From contig NC_060248.1 in NCBI RefSeq assembly GCF_921293095.1, positions 13,968,744 through 14,032,743 of the forward strand: a stretch of DNA of 64,000 nt, read 5' to 3'. Shown here one piece after another: positions 33,672 through 47,062 of the stretch. How positions within the stretch are numbered: the stretch's first letter is position 1; each line of letters begins with the position of its first letter. Source of the stretch: Ischnura elegans. Lineage: Eukaryota; Arthropoda; Insecta; Odonata; Coenagrionidae. The translations under genes were made by a program, and so were the position numbers. Under the pieces are notes generated by a model, which saw only the letters and a list, made by a program, of their open reading frames with translations, had not been told where the DNA came from and searched no databases.

Positions 33672-36124
33672 CTGATGTCTTTGCTTTTTGGTTTCAACAA
33701 AAAATAATATCTTGAATTTCGTAATAGCGAATTCAATAAAAACAAAATAGGAATAAAATCAAAATAAAAAAATTATATAACTCTCTGGTATTAAAAGAGG
33801 AAAAAGTTGTATGAAAAGGAAAAAAAGTTTCTTTTAAATGATTTAATCTGCGATAATTTTTCATGTCAATGCATTGAATTCAAATGCGTCAATGTTCTAG
33901 GTCAAATTATTATTGGATTAAATTCTTCTTTATTCACACAAATAACATTTAACTCCGCCAACGCAAATATATGCACCAAAAAATCATTTTTTTTTATAAA
34001 TTGGCTGTTTAGACACTGGACTCACCCGTACGGCAATAGAATGAGCCTTCGGCGCGGGCATGAGTTCGTGGAGATAATAATAGCCTTAAGTCAAATTTAT
34101 TAGGTCTCCTTAATCAAAGCTGTCATCACAGTTACATCTTATTGATGTGAATTTGGTTGCCATATGCTAAATTCTCTTTGCGGAGGGCGAAATAAATCCA
34201 GTTATACATCTAACTCATTATTTCTAAAACTAGTGACTATAGCTTGATAACAGAATTGATTACGTTACTTGCGCCATCGTGAGCGATCCACAAAAAGTAG
34301 CTTGAATTTTTCCGTATCACTTCGTTTCAGGATTTTCAAAGAAACTAGTCATTATGGGAGTCACGGTCATCTAAGGGAGCGGTATATTTTTTTATTTTTC
34401 TCAAATTGTTGTTACCAGCCTCTTAAAATGAGCTATTGGGAGTAGGATCTGAACGCTAAAAATATTCAGGCCAATTACAACATTACCATTTAAAGGTCGT
34501 CTAAGAGCCCTAATACAATTAGAATTAATTTTCTCAAATTGGAAAACAAAATCATGACTAGGGATAAAATTAAAAGCTCCAAAACCCCTCCACTTCCAAA
34601 ATTATCTCCCTTCAATACTTTCCAGTCAACCAAGAACTACTTACTGGTAGGTTTTTTTGGTAGTAGGTAGGTCTGGTAGGTTTTCTACCCTCCATAAGGT
34701 TTTTCTCATTTTCGACCTTAAAAAGTAACGCGCAATTAAAGAAATATGATAATTTTCCGCATTAATGGGCGACATATAAATGCACGTTGACAGAAGATTA
34801 AAAGCAGGAGGGTTGCGAAAACTAGAAAGATAATCCATTGAATGAATTATCTGCCGCAGGCCTTGGGTTGCGTTTAAAAGCCCTTTGTTTTGGAAAAGCG
34901 ACTTCCCAAACAGATAATCATTCGAAAACAAGGCTTACATGCACACGAGCAAACGCCAGTGCATGTCGGATCGGAGTTGTTTACACGACATGAAAGCTCG
35001 CTCAAAACACCTGAATCAACAACGGTGCCTAGCAACAATGTAATTACGTCACGGCGCAAAAACCCACAAAGGTGGGCTTTTATGGCCCGACGACGATGGG
35101 AGGGAGGCTCCAGAAGCCCAATTCCCAAGTCACATGCAAACATGTACACAGAGTGCGATAATGACGTCTAAAGAAAAACAAAAGAACACCGCCCTCGCGC
35201 TGGGAGTGCGCGATTACGAGATGGAACACGGATGACAATACGCACTAAAATTAAATAAGGAGTTCCTGTAAAAATAGAGGACTCCTCTTGCATTGCATTC
35301 AATTTAAAAGCTTTGGGCCATAACGGGAACTTTCACTCCGTATTTGGTCGGGGATATCATGGAAAAGTCAGAGAATCTCATCGATGGCATGAGGGAAAAT
35401 TTATAAAACGACATGACATCACATTGTACATCCAAAAAACCGCTACCCTTACGCTGGCCGAGAGACTGCATTTGAAATAAAAAACTTACGGCGTATTTTC
35501 CTTAGTGAATACATTATTTTGACGAAAAACCTTTCATATTGCACCATATTTTGACTAATTTGACTCTTCTTCAGTTTAAAATGATTATTTTTTTACTTTT
35601 GTAAAGTTCAAAAACTCATTCAAGTTTTCCTGAATCTCATTGGGTTTTTCAATTGAAATATGACTCCGTATTTATCTTTACATTTAACTAAAAATTAAGT
35701 TTAGAAGTCAATGCTTTTTTTGGCTGTTCGTTGAAAATATATTCGTTTTAAATATAAAACGTATCAATTTATTTGAATAAATAGCTAGATGATTTTTTTG
35801 CATTTAATTTAAACTTACTCTTCAAACATTTTGTGCGTTGAAGGAGAGGAGAGTGACAAAAGTCACGAGCGGTCATCCCAACAGACTTCTTTCTATTACC
35901 TCAGATTAAGACAGCCCTGAAATGAACCTATTTTTTGAGCTTAGAAGAGAGACGATCAATCGTGCCGACGACCTTGCGAGAGGACCCCGAAGAATCCCTT
36001 CTCAGCGCGTACTGGACATGGAAAGATTCTCTAGAAAAAATATGTAGAACCCCAAGAAAAGTAAATTCAAGAATATTTAGCGTGTGTGCAAATATTTTCA
36101 ATGAGTTTCTTTTAAAAAAATAAT
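33672..36124. other. No gene recognised
   Basis: AT-rich except for a CpG-containing stretch at about 34930-35210. There are overlapping open frames of about 90 codons on both strands around 34890-35170, and neither contains a recognisable domain. Confidence 0.45.
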
Positions 36125-36507
36125 AGGATAGTTTCCTTCATCAAAGAAAACGAAAGGCATTGATTGCGATTCGTTACCCACCATTAGTGTATTCATAATA
36201 TACAAATTATTTGGTTTTAGAAAGACCGGTTTAGACGAATTGCAAGGGTCAATTTTATCCTCATTTGAAAAAGGCCATATTGGCGCCCATGCGATGCCAC
36301 TCCACGTGACGTCACAGGGACTTATTTTCTATACGAGTAGATAGGAGTTTTACATTGTCTGAGATTACCAATGCATGCATGAGGCACAGACTTCAGGGAA
36401 ACATCTCTTAATAATCACCTATTGAAACTGCCTATAGTCGGAAATGCGTACTACAGGAGTAATAACGTTTCGATTTAGGCAATAAAAAAATAATAGGAAA
36501 CCACCCT
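36125..36507 (+). mobile_element. Family G element with internal deletion (copy C)
   Basis: Both ends are present: AGGATAGTTTCC at the left and GGAAACCACCCT at the right. About 280 bases of the interior present in copies A and E are missing between TGCCTATAGTCGGAAA and TGCGTACTACAGGAG. It keeps the CCACGTGACGTCAC site. Non-coding. Confidence 0.8.
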
Positions 36508-38904
36508 ATTTTATTACTTTAGGAACGCACCCTGTAAATTTTCTTTAAAGGAAACATAAAAGGCATGCTTCTAAGGGACGGACTTGGGCCTCCTATATGT
36601 AATAAATACCCTTGAATACGATTCCTTTCACTCTAACCATGGACACGACTCAGTCATTTACAACTATTCATTCATTTCGAACGATTCATTCATGAACGAC
36701 CCAGCCCTTTATGCGAGACCATTGACCACTGAGATTAATTAAAAGGGTGGGTCGTTTGTGTGTGTTTCTATGACGTAGTGTTAGGCCGAAATTTTCACGA
36801 GTCGATCTCGAGTTTCCGGCTCTAATGCGTAAAGGAAGCTCCTTCGAATACGCGCGTTTTAATCGGGGAAGAGGAAATTTGTCGTTGTTTTCGCGGTTGG
36901 AGAGTTCCATTCGTGATGATTGGCGAACGGCTCATTAAAGGAGGTTGCGAAAGCTTCCGAACGAATTAGCGTGAGCTCTCAAACTGATTAGAGCGTCTCT
37001 CGCCTTCATTTATGTGACGAGGGATCCGACGCAGTGGAAAGGAGGAATGGGAGTGGACTGCGAATATCCGTTTCATGGTTGTAATCGGGATCAACTGGTT
37101 GCGTAGTTACGGGGTAATGCCCCGTTTACACTACGCACGTACCGACCACCGTCCGTACCATCGTAACCTCAAAATGTCGTGTAAACGCGCAGAGTTACCA
37201 TCGTAGTACCTAACCCAGCCAACTTACGTTGGTTAGCACTAGTGTGCCGAGAGAAAAGAGTAAGGAAATGAAGATCGATGCATGTACAATTCTTTCACGC
37301 CGTTGCAATCTTGAAACGATCATAGATATTCCATAACTAAATCTGGTGCATCAAAGATCTGTGTCAACGAGTCAAGAAAGTATTGAGCAAGAAATGGGAA
37401 GGAGAAAGTTTTTTCGGATGTTCTCTTTGGTAAATGATAGCGGATGTACTACACAAAACCAGTTTTATTAGCATTTATTTATTTACGGGTTAACCCATTA
37501 ACCATATTCTTGCATTAAACTTCACAGATGATGGAAAATAACAAAAAGAGATAGAATAAACCAATTAAAATCGTTAAATATAGGATCGCAAGATCAACTT
37601 TGCCACAAATAATTTTTAAATTTAGATAAAGGCATGGAGAAATCAATACTTGTACCAATTTTATCCAAGCCTATCCTAGTTTAATAATGAGAGTAATATG
37701 TAGTGTCCTTAATGCGTGAATATTGTAAAAAGTTTGACGCATTCTCTTGGCGAATCCTGTAAATTCTTTAAGGCTTTACAGACAGCTCAGTCTAGCTTTA
37801 GTTTTACCTCATCATTCTGGATCGCTGTGAGTTGAAGGTATAATTTTTTATACGGTAATTAACAACAAGCGGGTGAGAATTTCCAGAGCTATGACGGGAT
37901 CCATTGAAATTTACTGATGAAAGTAGATAGGAACAATCTATATAGGAATTAATAATTTTGTAGAGGAATAGGGCATCGTTCGAAGATCGTCTGTCGTGTA
38001 AGGGTTTTAAAATTACCAGGGATAGAAGGTATGAAGTGTTGTAATCAGATAGTCAGAGATTCATAATTAGTAATTATAAAAATTGAGAAAAATATTTCGG
38101 ACACGTTCAAGCCGGATAGTGTCTGAATTATATTAAGTTGACCAGTTAACAATAGAGTATATATTTTAATTTGGAACGTTCTAGAGGCGTATACCTACTG
38201 TCCCCAAAGCATGCATACTGTTCTATTTTGGGCATTTTCTCTTAATGAATCCTACATTATTTTAAGTTACACGGATAGTTGGATCTAGTTTTAGTTTTAC
38301 CACATGAGGAGGTTTATATCCTTTTCCTATTTAATTTCCTGGATTTCAATTTCCTCACGCAGTCAAGTCGTCAGTTGCTGACAAAATCCACAACGAGGGC
38401 AGCACTGAGTCACGATAGCAGTAAATGCGGGAGTAGTTCCGACCGTGGTCGCTACATGCGTAGTGCAAAGGAGGCATGTGCGTTTAATGCATGTAATCGG
38501 GTACAACGAGTTTCCTCGTTACGGGGTACATCTACATACTAGGTACCCTGCAAGCCGCCTCAAATTCATGCTGGTGATTGATCAACCCCTGCCAAGCACC
38601 CCGGAGGGAGCTCGCAGGTTATTATGTAGATGTAGAATACGCGTGTTGTAGGGAGTGTTAGGGCACCAGCCGGTTACAAATAAAAAGGAAATGCTCTAAG
38701 TTTCGCCTAGCATTTACACACGTGGCATAGCTGAGCAGGCTTACCAACGAAATAATACATCTCATTCTCCTGAAATAGGCTCAGACGTAATTTAAGAATT
38801 TATACCCAGCAAATATTGGTGCTGAAAATACAAAATCAGCCTTAAAGAAAGATTTATATCCACAGATATTATACTGTTAACTGTTAAAATACATTAATGA
38901 AATA
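36508..38904. other. No gene recognised
   Basis: Contains a block near 37125-37210 with GCCCCGTTTACAC and GTCGTGTAAACGC strings that resemble inverted ends of a short element. A second block at about 38440-38690 (CATCTACATACTAGGTACCC and a later CTTATTATG-like segment) looks like retroelement-derived DNA. Neither can be classified. Confidence 0.35.
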
Positions 38905-38974
38905 TGAAATCTAATTCCTAATTTTAAGTTAATTTATTTTTTTAAATTAACTTAAAAGTAGGAATTAGATTTCA
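38905..38974. repeat. 32-bp-arm hairpin
   Basis: Arms 38905-38936 and 38943-38974 (starting TGAAATCTAATTCCTA) are reverse complements with one mismatch and a six-base loop. AT-rich; probably a foldback element remnant. Confidence 0.8.
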
Positions 38975-39040
38975 ATTAATTCAATTAAAGGATTAATTTT
39001 TTTTAATTAACTTAAATTTATAAATTAATTTTTGTATTGT

Positions 39041-39164
39041 GGGCTAATGCCATTTTGAAATCATTACATACAAAAATTAATTTATTTTGAACTGGAATGA
39101 TACTATACGTATACTTTTTATATTACTATTTTTGTATTTAATGTTTTCAAAATGGCATTAGCCC
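39041..39164. mobile_element. 124-bp MITE with perfect 20-bp inverted repeats
   Basis: It begins GGGCTAATGCCATTTTGAAA and ends with the exact reverse complement. The interior is AT-rich and non-coding. No target-site duplication is obvious, so the superfamily is open. Confidence 0.75.
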
Positions 39165-40544
39165 GATGATCTTGAACAAAAATAAAATAAAAACAAATAT
39201 CTGCAACAATATCACCTCTCCCCAACAAACTTGCGTTTGTCTGGTCGCAGAAATGAATCTACGGAACGTTCTATTGAGGAAGATACTGACTATAGGTCCA
39301 TGTACCGGGCTAACCGCCGCGTGAGGTCCAGGCGATGACGAAATCGGATTGAACAGCTTCTCGCATGATTAGCGCGTCTAGTCGCTCCGTCTCGCTAAGC
39401 ACACGCCCAACGCTGTTGATTTGTTTTTCTCAACTCGGACCAATCTGGGGAACGTCGAAAGTTCACGGTCGGATGACGGAGCCTCACATCAAGGGGAAAA
39501 TATTCAAGGGCACACGCGCCGACTTGTGCGCAAGGGGGCCATGATTGAAATGGCAAAAGCCTAGATCACAGGATGAATCGGAAGGGTCTGATTGGCGAAC
39601 CACGATAACAGATCTTCTTTCGATTTCGCTAATTTCGATTGAGTATTTCATTACGATCATATATCACTTTAAAGATGAACAGTTGAGGTCTAAATCATTT
39701 ATTAAAAAAACATATATTCTAAAGTTTCGGAAATTTATTAATTAACTTTTCATTTCCTAGCGTATATTATTAAAAAATGAAAAAACAATAAATGGAAGTA
39801 TAAGAATAAAGTGTACATGCATTAACCCTTACAGCGCAAAAAAATACCCAATAAAATTTAACAATTTTTTTAATTTTCAAAACAAATTAAGAAAATTGAT
39901 TTGACATATCTTTTATGTAGTTTTTTAGTGTGCTTGTTAGTTTCTATGTTACAATATTAATATGAATACAAAATTGATGCACGTAGATACCTTGAATACA
40001 ATGGTTGTCTAGATTAAAGAAGAGATTATTCCCGTCAGGTTACTCCGAAAACTTGTCACAGTAGAAAAAAAATAGGCATTGGGCAATTTGGTTCCAAGTA
40101 CTGCAGAGATATCTAAACAATGATATTTATACGTCAGCTTTACCAGTAAAAATGTCCTTTATTTAAAAAAATAAATATGTAACCTAATAACAAGCTTTTT
40201 GCCGGCATAAGCATTAATAATCAAAAATTTCATTCGAACGAATACCTTACTCGATCTTGTTATAATGCGAAGTACGAAGTGAATATATAGATAAGTTTTT
40301 CATAGATGCTACATGCACTTTTTTTCTTTTTGGGACAATAATCAATTTATTTATTTACTAAAAAAACTTCTTCGATTAGAACTGTTTATGAAACTTATAC
40401 AAATAGAATACATATATGCATGGCATAGATGATCGATAAAGTATAATTAATCTCAAAAGCTTAAAATCTATCCTTAAAGATGTCAAAATATGTGCAGAGC
40501 ATATATCATCAGATACATATGCAGAGCATCGGTAGAAAAGAATG
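39165..40544. other. No gene recognised
   Basis: Mostly AT-rich. About 39240-39600 is less AT-rich and includes the repeat segment (GATTGAAATGGCAAAAGCC) shared with 32990 and 52750. Confidence 0.45.
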
Positions 40545-40744
40545 CATAGGCGGATTCAGAGGGGGGGGGCACGGCGGCACGTGCCCCCCCCCAGACCCTT
40601 AAAAATACGCTAGATTTTTAATACGGTCCCATTATCATTTCGTTCGTTTTGTATAACGAGGTATCCTTGTGCCCCCCCTGAACAAAATCATGGATACGGC
40701 CTTGCTTGTGCCCCTCCCAGAAAGAAATCCTGGATCCGCCCCAG
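40545..40744. mobile_element. Probable 200-bp hAT-type MITE
   Basis: Starts CATAGGCGGATTCAG and ends CTGGATCCGCCCCAG, imperfect inverted repeats with subterminal G and C runs. The flanking 8-mers AAAGAATG and AAATAATG match at seven of eight positions. Confidence 0.6.
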
Positions 40745-40752
40745 AAATAATG

Positions 40753-42913
40753 TATTCAAATACATATTCATATGTAAGCGCAACCTATATATCCACACTA
40801 GGATTGCCACATTTGTACGCACTTTTAGCTCCGGCAATTATTATAATGGCTCGACTAAAATGAACAAGCGATAGTAAAAATAGTATAATGACTGAACAAT
40901 AATAACTGAACTGAACAGTCATGACTTAACCGCAACAAACCAATTCTAAACATGCATTTCGGTGTTGATATCCGTCGTCACAGTATGCCTCACGGGTAAT
41001 GCCTAAACAAAGGAAGTCGAAACAGCCGCAAGCACTGCTGGAGCGCAAGGAAGCAATCTAACAGTTCAGGCCACCAAGCGCCGTGGAGGAGATCAACATA
41101 TATACGCCACCCGCTTACTGCTCGCATTTCTTAATCCTCAACACCTAGGCTGGGAAAAAATATTCACATACCAGGGGTGTAAAACACTGAAGGAGTTACT
41201 ATAAGTTGAAAAATTCTTCTTGTTGAAGACCAATATCTCAAAGACCGTTCATTTGATAATAAAACAAATTACATTAAATAAAAGCTCTTTTAATTTTAAA
41301 CTAAATTGGAGATGAATGAAAGTGTGTAGGATTCACTAATATATTTAAATGGTACCCTTACAAAGTTTTATTCTTTTATTTCCAATATGGAGAGGTTTCA
41401 CAGAGTCAAGCCTGAAGTTATCAGTTATATTTTAAATATATATTGATTCCATTAGGCTATCGCCTGGTGGTAAGATAAGAATTAAAATAAATGAAAGAAA
41501 AGTCTAAATACCTAAAAGCAAAATAAAGTAACAGAAAATGAACCCATGGGGTACGAAAATACCCTAAGGCGAATACCGTACCAAAAAAGAATTTTGAACC
41601 AAATAATCCAATTTCCAACGTGACGTCATCAACCAGAATCGAGGAACGCAGTCTCATGTTCGCGGGTTAGATCTTAAAATTTTCTCCTAGTGGGTCTTTC
41701 CACTTATTTATACTTCTCTGTAGGAATTTCTGCGTTGACTAACGGTATATTCAAGCAATTTTCTATGAGCATTATTATTTCACAGTATGCTCAAAAACAG
41801 AATGCCAAAGCATTTTTCTAGTTTCCGTATGAATTCATCACATTCTTGTAGCAACAAAATATGTGAAAATTTTCAATTTTTCTCTCATATATTTTGAGGT
41901 TGTATCTTAATCAATATTAAAATGAATTCCAGCCATGTCGATCCATCATGAAAACCCATGTTTTCATGCATGTAATTTTTGTGGTCGTTGATGCGAGTAA
42001 AGAAATTGCATTTTCTGATCCTCTTGCATGGAAAAATGTAAAAATAAAAATATGCAAAGAGTCTTCCAACCGACTGATGCCATTATCTTATTAATCGTGC
42101 TATCCTTATTGTATGAGGAAACAATGACAAGTTGAATATCTATGTTTTGCATAGTATTTCCTTTCTTTTCTCCTCAGGATGACGTCTACTATAGCACGAC
42201 GAAAAACGAAGGATGATTGCCGCGTCATCTGAGTACAACTCTTCTAGGAAATAACTAAGTAAATTAAGTCTTTACCTAGCTTTTGGCTGAATATCTAGAA
42301 AAGTAAACGATTTATCTATAAAATCTAATTATCGCGATGGATCTAAAATTGAAAAAATGCAGCTCTTTTTACTTTCCGATTTCGATTGTGAACCAAAATA
42401 AATAATGATTTTGTAAACCACCCCATCTGAGTAGAAAACTCCTACAAAAAGACGGCACACCCACGCATTCATCTAGACGTAAGTGCACACGGACTCACTG
42501 CACACAGCTCAGTACTCGAAAAAGCCATGGCGAGGGCTCGAGGCAAACCACGTGGCCACTTGAGCATCCGAGCTATTTTCGCGCTCTCTAGGAAGAACCA
42601 TAAATACTAAAAACATACCGTCCAGGGGACATATGCAGGCATGACGCAAGAGCGAATACGGAGGCCAGCTGCGGAAGATATTTCTTGAATCTGCTCAAAA
42701 CTTCATCGGAGATTTCAAGTAACTCACGACTATTATTATGAAGTAATTACGAAAAAAGCTGGACTAAATAAAATTAGAAAAGATTAAAAAATCCAAGAGG
42801 AAAATATTTTAATATAGTTTAAGACATTTCGGAGAGTTCAAAAGCCTGTTCCACCTAATTAAACAGTGAAGATATATGAAAGGATTTAATTCAGTGCCTT
42901 TACTAAGAAATAG
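40753..42913. other. No gene recognised
   Basis: AT-rich, scattered short frames, no recognised transposon or domain. Confidence 0.45.
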
Positions 42914-43345
42914 TCCTAAACTTGGATCACACGACCATTTTTTTCGTCCCTCAGAGCGATAGCTACAGCGATAGGACCAAAAAAGAGTGATCCCTCGACC
43001 CATTATTTCCATTCATCAGTCATTCATTTTTTCACGTTCATTCAATTTTCGGTCATTTCCATCGCTTCTTTCATCATTTTCCCTATTTACAACTGCCGTT
43101 AATTTATAAACCAAATGTGGCGTTACAATCACTGTCAGCGGCCTTGCGTTCTGATTGGCTAAAGGAAGGTGCCAACGTAGTTTCAGCGACGGAAAAAGGG
43201 ACGTGCCGATCGTTGGAAAATGAGATGAGATTCCTATCCCTCGATCGATCACGGAAAATGATTGAGTGAAGCGATCACTTTTTTGCCATAATTGGAGCGA
43301 TTGATCTATCGCTCAAAAAATATCGAGTGAGTCAAGTTTTCAGTA
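42914..43345. mobile_element. Diverged short copy of the 54575-55558 element
   Basis: Left end AACTTGGATCACACGACC then TTTTTTCGTC matches the end of the larger element; the interior shares CTGATTGGCT and TTCAGCGACGGAAAAAG. The right end (ATCGCTC then ATCGAGTGAGTCAAGTT) is a diverged inverted repeat. Non-coding. Confidence 0.55.
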
Positions 43346-44390
43346 TGATAAGTTTGGTCTATGCATGACTGTGGAGTGTGGACGTATACCTGTTTTATTT
43401 ATTATGCGTTATATTTTAATAACAGCGTTTTTGCAATTGGAGTTTCTCTTACATGCTGGAGATTTAACGAACACCCTAGAGGTGGATCGAATTATATTAT
43501 GTACTTGTAGATTTCGGATGAGTGGAGTTACACCCCTAGAACCTCCCTCACTTTCTCATTTTGTTAACCTTATCTTCGCCAGCGATGGACAGGTGGTCGT
43601 ATGAGGAATACATAGAGAAATCCTCAGGCCTCATCGTAGAAGTTTGATTCATCTTGCCACTTATGGTACACTTTATACTGTTTAAAAAAATGACATTAGC
43701 GCTTCGATGAGAGCAGGATGATCCGTTTATTCTCAAATAAATACAATTAAATATTTTCAATCACGAGGGAAAGCTTTGCAAAAGTTAAGGATTGGAGAGA
43801 TCACTTCATAATGTATGCATTTTTGGTTAACAGTCCTAATTGTAGCTTATTTCTCCGTATTATTCGTATATCTAAGCCCATCGGCGAAACTAGTGCCGCC
43901 TTTTGCGAACCAATTACAATGCGCGCAAGGTGACAACGCAAATAGAATCCGCCGAATGGAGAGTACTCTATCAAACTGTGCGCGGGTTGGTGACTCATTA
44001 ATTAAACGACAGCCACCTGCGGCTTGATCTCAACGCCATCCTTGGTGGACGGCCGAACTACCAAACGAGGTTTCGACGGGAGAGAAGAGCAAAGAGAGAG
44101 AGAAGGGGAGGAAATACGCAGTTTCAACCCCCCCTCCCCTCTCCCCCTTCCACTGGTGCTATTCCCCCCACTCCCACTCACCCACCCACACGCCCACCTG
44201 CTCGTAAACAGACTGCCAAAGTGGAGAGGGACCCTGCGGCGCACTTCTCCAATGCCGCTCCGTCGTATCTTCAGCGGTATTCCAAGCGACTGCTCTATAC
44301 TCGGAGATGGGGTAAATGAGAACCAAGGGAAACTAATCGATAATGCACAAAGGCTATTTATTGTACATGACATCAGCTAGGAGCAACAAG
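43346..44390. other. No gene recognised
   Basis: A strand-asymmetric GA/CT-rich patch (about 44080-44210) creates long open frames on both strands (118 and 123 codons). Their proline-, serine- and arginine-rich translations look like products of composition. Confidence 0.45.
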
Positions 44391-44670
44391 AGGGTAGTTT
44401 CCTTCATCAAAGAAAATGAAATGCATTGATTGCGATTCGTTACCCACCATTAGTGTATTAATAATATACAAATTATTTGGCTTTAGAAATCCCATTTTAA
44501 ACGAATGGCAATGGTCAATTTTAACCTCATTTGAAAAAGGCCAGATTGGCGCCCATGCGATGCCACTCCACGTGACGTCACAGGGACCTAGTTTCTATAC
44601 GAGTAGATAGGAGTTTTACATGGTCTGAGGTTACCAATGCATGCATGAGGCACAGAGCTCAGGGAAATTC
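44391..44670 (+). mobile_element. Family G element, left-end fragment (copy D)
   Basis: Starts AGGGTAGTTTCCTTCATC and follows the other copies through CCACGTGACGTCAC and ATGCATGAGGCACAGAG, then the similarity stops. The right half is absent. Confidence 0.8.
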
Positions 44671-44762
44671 AATTTAAAATCCCCAATGAGGTTAATTCGC
44701 GAGATTTCATAACATAGTGATTTTTAAGCTAAAATTGTAACAAAATTAATGTCTACATTTAA

Positions 44763-44877
44763 ATTGCGCAGCTTTCCTTTCCTTGTGGTTTATTAAATTC
44801 ACTGAGTATGTCTTTCTGCGCCGGATCCCATGTGCTCGCTGCATATGCAAGGTATGGCTAGACGAGTGCAAAATAGC
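44763..44877 (-). pseudogene. CR1/jockey-like LINE C-terminal fragment
   Basis: The minus strand reads YFAL, a stop, then PYLAYAASTWDPAQKDILSE. It is the same protein region as 25440-25640 and 15628-15975. It is broken and short. Confidence 0.75.
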
Positions 44878-45598
44878 ACAGTTCGTCGTTGAATGAAGGG
44901 TACACCTAAGGTGTCACTTGCAATAACCCCGCACATAACATTGGTAACAGAGTGAGCATAAAATTGTGACTTTTATTAGAAGAAAAGGGTATGTAGGCTG
45001 ACTTGACACACGCAAAAGCGTTGAGGGTTGCGGCGTGCAAGGCGCGCTCAACATGCCGTATCAATTAAGGACGATGTATAAGAAAAATTAGCAGTAATAC
45101 AAATAAGGACCATCGAAAAATGTAAACTCTAGAAAAAATAGCATGGATTGGACGCCACATGTCATTAATCAGCAGGGCTATAACTGAAAACTGCCGCACA
45201 CTAAGTATTGAAATGGATTTGGTTGTTTGCTTCTTGGCCGATTCGATTTCTTTTTCTTAGTTAACTTCTCAACTCCCCATTTCATTCACGTCATTATTCA
45301 TTCCCAGTCTCCTTCCACGATTCACAGGTAGAACTAACAAAACACGGTCGAAAAGCGCATTAAAAAATGAACACGGTACTGCGCGTTCCAAAGTTTCACG
45401 CTAATTTTGTCTTTGAACGTTTTGCCGATGACGAACTACGGGTACTGGAATATCTCACTAAGTGTTGATTCATTATTGCCAATGTATTCTAAGGGCTGGC
45501 CATAATGAGGTTCTCCTATTCCCTTTTTATAACTACCTCTCTTGTTGGTTCTTTGGTGTGGCTATAACCGTAGCACCTTGCGGTTAGAAAATCAGAAT
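44878..45598. other. No gene recognised
   Basis: Short open frames only; no transposon end recognised. Confidence 0.45.
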
Positions 45599-46259
45599 AG
45601 GGTGGTTTCCTATTATTTTTTTATTGCCTAAATCGAAAGATTATTACTCCTGGAGTACGCATTTCACGCTCTTAGATTTTTGAATGACGATATCTATTTT
45701 TGCGATTAAATAAAAAGTGAAAATTTTCAAGCTCGTGAAAACGCGACGGGTAAGTATGAATGCTGGGAAAAACTCCGTGTGCGGTCGTTCTGGTTCCCGC
45801 TGCCGCAAGTGAGGTGACCTTGGGACGAGGCTCTGAGCGCTGATACGACGCAGGATGCTAGCAGGTAGCCGAGTACCATGCTATCTGGTAGCGCTAGGAT
45901 TAAATAAGGATTATTAATACCTTATCAAACGAAGGAAACTTTCCGAAATTAGGTATTTTTAATGTGTGATTATTAAGGGATGTTTCTCTGAGCTCTGTGC
46001 CTAATGCATGCATTGGTAACCTCAGACGATGTAAAACTCCTATCTACTCGTATAGAAACTAGGTCCCTGTGACGTCACGCGGAGTGGCATCGCATGGGCG
46101 CCAATCTGGCCTTTTTCAAATGAGGATAAAATTGACAATTTGCCATTCGTCTTAACCGGTATTCCTAAAACCAAATAATTTGTATATTATGAAAACCTTA
46201 ATGGTGGGTAACGAATAGCAATCAATGCATTTCGTTTTCTTGATGAAGGAAACTACCTT
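45599..46259 (-). mobile_element. Family G element, full-length copy E
   Basis: About 661 bp from AGGGTGGTTTCC to GGAAACTACCT. It matches copy A along its whole length in the same orientation, including the GGATGCTAGCAGGTAG segment and the GACGTCACGCGGAGTGG site. No protein is encoded. Confidence 0.85.
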
Positions 46260-46263
46260 ATTG

Positions 46264-46360
46264 GTGGGAATGTGGTAGTCTAGTCGGTAGAACGATTCGA
46301 TTCGATGGGTCAACAGATGGGTCTCGGGTTAAGCCCACGGATACTCTCAAACAAAATCTT
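46264..46360 (+). mobile_element. tRNA-derived SINE head
   Basis: GTGGTAGTCTAGTCGGTAGA resembles an A box and TCTCGGGTTAAGCCCACGG a B box region. The cloverleaf does not form, so it is not a working tRNA gene. It lies five bases after family G copy E. Confidence 0.6.
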
Positions 46361-46399
46361 CGGAGTCCGAGCTGTCTTAGGGAAAGGAAGTGACCCCTC

Positions 46400-46630
46400 A
46401 TCACCATCATTGGTCGCTTAATCCTTAGATTGGTTTACCGCCGCCCTAAATCCAACCCTATCTAATGCTAGTTGGCCTACTTCCTTGCACCTCTTCTTTT
46501 CTACTTTCTTCTATATTTCCCCCATGGCTTGTCCCTGAGCATTCCTTTTGGGGCTTTCGTCTCTAGTTTTCCTTCAATTTCCACCTCTTCACGCATCCAT
46601 CCATCTTGATTGTGCCTCTGGGTGTGAACA
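46400..46630 (-). pseudogene. RTE-like LINE 3' end fragment
   Basis: Read on the minus strand it ends in ACCAATCTAAGGATTAAGCG then CCAATGATGGTGATGA, matching the 3' end of the element at 29521-30231. Upstream, EEVEIEGKLETKAPKGM and later stops give a decayed C-terminus. It runs into the SINE from the opposite direction. Confidence 0.55.
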
Positions 46631-46831
46631 AACCATACATTTCTTCTTTTCTCAATACTGTTGTATTAGGTTTATTCTTCTTCACACTCTCTTTTCACAC
46701 ACCTTTGTTCCTCATTTAAACCATCCATATGATCTTCAGCGTCCTCCTCCAACACCAGGACGGAGAAATTTAGAGTGAAATATTACAGAAAATCTCCATA
46801 TATATATATGGACCAAATACAAAAGCAGGAT

Positions 46832-46911
46832 CGAGGCTTAGTTGGGTGGCTGTGGTTGGTTGGGATCGTAATTTTCCCCACCTCCCCCCACGGCCACCCA
46901 ACTCAGCCTCG
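46832..46911. repeat. Inverted repeat with 24-bp arms
   Basis: Arms 46832-46855 and 46888-46911 (CGAGGCT(T/G)AGTTGGGTGG) match at 22 of 24 positions with a 32-base loop. Probably the two ends of an internally deleted element. Confidence 0.65.
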
Positions 46912-47062
46912 GCCCCACTTTCGTACATAGTCTGAATGAAGTAGAGTTCTCTATGATGCACTTTGAATGTCTCTTCCTTCCTTCAATGCTAACCTGGTGT
47001 CATTATCCTTCTACCCCCACTGACGTAATGTATTTAAGAGTTTGTATTTTCCGTACCTACAT

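Noticed and set aside
44002-44380. Overlapping frames of 118-123 codons on both strands
   Set aside because: Long frames on both strands arise from the CT/GA-rich composition; no conserved motif.
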